From NCBI RefSeq assembly GCF_025808395.1, contig NZ_CP075524.1:682001-746000 (forward strand): 64,000 nt of DNA. Direction: 5' to 3'. The stretch's first letter is position 1. Every line of letters starts with the position of its first letter. A model generated the notes under the pieces. The model was not told the DNA's origin, ran no database searches, and saw only the letters and a list, made by a program, of their open reading frames with translations. Both the position numbers and the translations under genes were made by a program. Source of the DNA: Microcella sp. Lineage in GTDB: Bacteria; Actinomycetota; Actinomycetes; Actinomycetales; Microbacteriaceae. Positions 61,615 through 64,000 of this stretch are shown here, piece by piece.

Positions 61615-62448
61615 TCAGAGCTTCGCTCTTCGCGCCCGAACGAAGCAGTAGAACCCGTACGCCATGAGCCCGAGAGCGACCAGCACGAGCATGATCGCTC
61701 CGAACGGAAGCTCTGCGACAGACCGAAATGCTTCGTCGAAGCCTCCCGCCGACGACGGATCGGCCGTGACAGCGGTCACGATCACGAGCACGCCGACGGC
61801 GATGAGGGCTGCGCCCTTCGCGATGTAGCCGACGGTGCCCACCACGGCGACGGCCTTTCGCGTGTCTCCCAGGGGGGTGCGGATGTCGTCCAGGAAGGTC
61901 ATGCGCGCGCCCTTCATGATGAAGAACGCCCCGACCGCGACGACTGCCAGGCCCGCCACGATGAGCACCACGATGCCGAGCGGCGTCTGCACCAGAGAGG
62001 CGCTCACCTCGCGCACGTCGGAGTCGCTATCGACCTGCCCTCCGAGCCCGATGGTCACGGCAGGAACAGCGAGTGCACCATAGGCACTCGCCTTGGCGAG
62101 CATGACGAGCCCCGGTCTCCATTCGCGCTCGAGCAGGTGCTGGAGAACCGCTTCAAGCAGAAACCAGATCGACAGAGCGGCGAGCCCGGCCGCGAGTACC
62201 CAGACCAGCGCGAGCCCACCGGGCGTCTGCGCCACAGCGCGCAGCGCTCCGCCCGGATCAGCGTCGTCAGCACCCGCACCGACGGCAACCGAGATGGCGA
62301 GCACCCCGATGAGCACGTGCAGCAGACCGTTGACTGCGAAGCCGGTGCGCGCTGCGCGTTCGAACCACCGGCTCGTGTGCAGTTCGTGGGCCGTCTCTGC
62401 GGCTTGTTTCGCTGTTCTCTGCGCTGTCGTCTTCGCCGCGTCTGTCAT
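61615..62448 (-). CDS. DUF1206 family membrane protein, copy 2
   Basis: The second DUF1206 paralogue, 277 residues with about six hydrophobic segments arranged as three repeats. It is preceded by an Ala/Thr-rich N-terminal part. The ATG at 62448 has TAGCCT plus 6 nt upstream, so both copies appear to have their own leaderless promoters even though they are tandem. The function is unknown. The gap to dnaE2 (62449-62509) contains that promoter and nothing else recognised. Confidence 0.85.
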   Translation of the reverse strand: MTDAAKTTAQRTAKQAAETAHELHTSRWFERAARTGFAVNGLLHVLIGVLAISVAVGAGADDADPGGALRAVAQTPGGLALVWVLAAGLAALSIWFLLEAVLQHLLEREWRPGLVMLAKASAYGALAVPAVTIGLGGQVDSDSDVREVSASLVQTPLGIVVLIVAGLAVVAVGAFFIMKGARMTFLDDIRTPLGDTRKAVAVVGTVGYIAKGAALIAVGVLVIVTAVTADPSSAGGFDEAFRSVAELPFGAIMLVLVALGLMAYGFYCFVRARRAKL

Positions 62449-62454
62449 CAGTTC

Positions 62455-62460
62455 AGGCTA
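62455..62460 (-). promoter_or_regulatory. -10 element for leaderless DUF1206 gene, copy 2
   Basis: TAGCCT on the minus strand, then GAACTG, then the ATG at 62448. Confidence 0.5.
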
Positions 62461-62509
62461 GGGACGAAAGCGGCAGTGAGACATGCCTTGACTGAGAAGA
62501 CGACGGCCG

Positions 62510-64000
62510 CTACCGAAAGTCGCGGCTCGGCATCGTGACGCGCAGGGGCAGCGACTCGACGCGGTCAGCGACGATGTTGACGACGCCCTCGGGCGAGCGC
62601 TCGAGCGTGCCCCGCACGATGAGGGCGCGGCTCTCGCGCACCGTGCGCCGGTAGCGACCCCAGAGCCCCACCGAGCAGATCACATTGACGAGGCCCGTCT
62701 CGTCTTCGAGGTTGAGGAAGGTGATGCCGCTCGCGGTCGCCGGCCGCTGACGGTGGGTGACGACGCCCGCCACCTCGACTCGGCGGCCCGGCTCGGCACC
62801 ACGCAGCTCGCGCGAGGTCAGCACTCCGCGCTCGCGCAGCAGGGCGCGCACGAAGCGCACGGGATGGTCGCCCGGTGCGATGCCCGTCGACACGAGGTTC
62901 GCGACCATGAGCTCGTAGTCGTCGAGATCGGAGAACAGCGGCGGCTGCACGGCCGTCACGACGCCGGGCAGGTACTCGGGTCTGGCGTGCGCCGCCGCAC
63001 CCGCCGCCCACAGCGCCTCGCGACGCGACATGCCGAGCACGTCGAAGGCTCCGGCGGTGGCCAGGGCTTCGACCTGGGCGGCAGTCAGCCCGGTGCGGTA
63101 CACGAGTTCGGTGAGGTCGCGGTAGGGGCCGCCGCGCTCGCGCTCGGCGACGATGCGCTGGGCCGTCGGCCGACCGATGCCCGTGACCTCGGCGAGCCCC
63201 AGGCGCACCGCGAGCTCGGCATCTCGGCGGTGCAGCGCGCAGTCGGCGAGATCGCCGTTCGTCGAGGCTACATCGAACTCGGGCACGGGGGGCTGACGGC
63301 GGTGGATGCACTGCTCGAGCCCCGTGGGCGACGCGCGGCGGGCATCCGGAGCCACCGGTTCGTGCGCTGAGGCGACCACCAGATCGACCCGCTCGAGCCC
63401 CGCCTCGACCCCCGAGCGCAGAATGCAGGGGGTGCGCACCTCGACTCCGTGGCGCTCGGCATCGGCCGTGAGGCTCGCGGGAGAGTAGAAGCCCATCGGC
63501 TGGGCACGCAGCAGTGACGCGAGAAAGACGCCGGGGTAGTGCAGTTTGAGATACGAACTGGCATAGACGAGCAGAGCGAAGCTGATCGAGTGGCTCTCAG
63601 CGAAGCCGAAGTTGGCGAAGGCCTGAATGCGGCCGTAGATCTCGTCGGCGAGCTGGCCCGTGATGCCGTTCTCGGCCATGCCGGCGTAGAGCGTCTCGCG
63701 CAGTGACTCGATGCGCTCGAGGCCGCGCTTGCTGCCCATCGCGCGGCGCAGCAGGTCGGCGTCGTCTCCTGTGCAGCCGCCGACCGCCATGGCCACCTGC
63801 ATGAGCTGCTCTTGAAAGATCGGAACCCCGAGCGTGCGCTCGAGCGGCTCGACGAGCTTCGGGTGGTCATAGGTGACGGGCGCCTGGCCCAGCTTGCGGC
63901 GCACGAAAGGGTGCACGGCGCCACCCTGAATCGGCCCAGGCCGCACGAGCGCGATCTGCACGACGAGGTCGTAGAACTTTCGCGGCTGCAAGCGCGGCAG
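62510..64000 (-). CDS. dnaE2: Error-prone DNA polymerase DnaE2, 5' end outside window
   Basis: The C-terminal 496 residues of a C-family polymerase; the frame is open at the window edge. Visible blocks are IALVRPGPIQGGAVHPFVRRK, the fingers region FANFGFAESHSISFALLVYASSYLKLHYPG, a helix-hairpin-helix part and a C-terminal OB fold (TGLVNVICSVGLWGRYRRTV). The short C-terminus ending in SRDFR, without the tau- and clamp-binding extension of DnaE1, marks it as DnaE2, the mutasome polymerase of the SOS response. imuA and imuB may lie upstream of the edge. The nearby dinB adds a second translesion enzyme. Confidence 0.92.
   Translation of the reverse strand: MPRLQPRKFYDLVVQIALVRPGPIQGGAVHPFVRRKLGQAPVTYDHPKLVEPLERTLGVPIFQEQLMQVAMAVGGCTGDDADLLRRAMGSKRGLERIESLRETLYAGMAENGITGQLADEIYGRIQAFANFGFAESHSISFALLVYASSYLKLHYPGVFLASLLRAQPMGFYSPASLTADAERHGVEVRTPCILRSGVEAGLERVDLVVASAHEPVAPDARRASPTGLEQCIHRRQPPVPEFDVASTNGDLADCALHRRDAELAVRLGLAEVTGIGRPTAQRIVAERERGGPYRDLTELVYRTGLTAAQVEALATAGAFDVLGMSRREALWAAGAAAHARPEYLPGVVTAVQPPLFSDLDDYELMVANLVSTGIAPGDHPVRFVRALLRERGVLTSRELRGAEPGRRVEVAGVVTHRQRPATASGITFLNLEDETGLVNVICSVGLWGRYRRTVRESRALIVRGTLERSPEGVVNIVADRVESLPLRVTMPSRDFR

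Overview
The window is a stretch of chromosome from a high-GC Gram-positive bacterium of the Actinomycetota, most probably a member of the Microbacteriaceae or a close relative. The signs are WhiA and RbpA, the OpcA partner of G6PDH, the actinobacterial CtaA Cys motif, DUF3099 and DUF1206 proteins, abundant GTG starts, and many TANNNT -10 boxes placed 6-7 nt before a start codon (leaderless genes). It is almost entirely genic. No tRNA, rRNA, IS element, phage gene or CRISPR array was seen, and no intergenic gap exceeds 300 bp. The longest gaps are 23600-23856 (suf leader) and 27913-28166 (structured repeats).

Region by region: 1-8755 holds nucleotide excision repair genes (uvrB, cut by the window edge; uvrA; uvrC) followed by rapZ and whiA. 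8894-13375 holds sodA, the glycolytic run gap-pgk-tpiA, then secG and rbpA. 13393-21584 on the minus strand is a pentose-phosphate operon read tkt-tal-pgi-zwf-opcA-pgl. 21738-23599 holds heme O and heme A synthesis (ctaB and ctaA, convergent). 23857-27912 is the SUF iron-sulfur operon (sufB, sufD, Rieske ferredoxin, sufC, sufT-like), followed by a tandem hairpin element. 28167-36942 mixes bioY, an ABC-F protein, SURF1, fabG, serB, the divergent glgC and glgA/glgM pair, an ABC ATPase and ribosomal protein L31 type B. 37108-44421 holds a DEDD exonuclease, trehalose synthase, an alpha/beta hydrolase, a GT4 glycosyltransferase, a YbaK-like protein, a histidine phosphatase, a sirtuin and a TrmH-type RNA methylase. 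44463-53030 is a galactoside utilisation locus: GH42 beta-galactosidase, two ABC permeases, a lipoprotein binding protein and a GH36 alpha-galactosidase, facing a LacI regulator, with two identical operators between them. 53027-64000 holds a DD-carboxypeptidase, an SGNH hydrolase, a GlsB-like membrane protein, DinB polymerase, an SF2 helicase, a D-serine dehydratase-like PLP enzyme, a CPBP protease, two DUF1206 proteins and the C-terminal part of DnaE2 (cut by the window edge).

Functionally the window links central carbon flow (lower glycolysis, pentose phosphate, glycogen/maltose-1-phosphate/trehalose) with aerobic respiration (heme A, SURF1), Fe-S assembly and DNA repair or translesion synthesis. 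I did not find an obviously new multi-gene system. The most unusual signals are small: covarying tandem hairpins behind sufT; two divergent promoters whose -10 boxes overlap on opposite strands; a large set of leaderless genes, which also revises the uvrA start; a complete LacI-type control region; an apparent ATC start codon for the alpha-galactosidase; and three convergent gene pairs that share their stop codons in CTAG.
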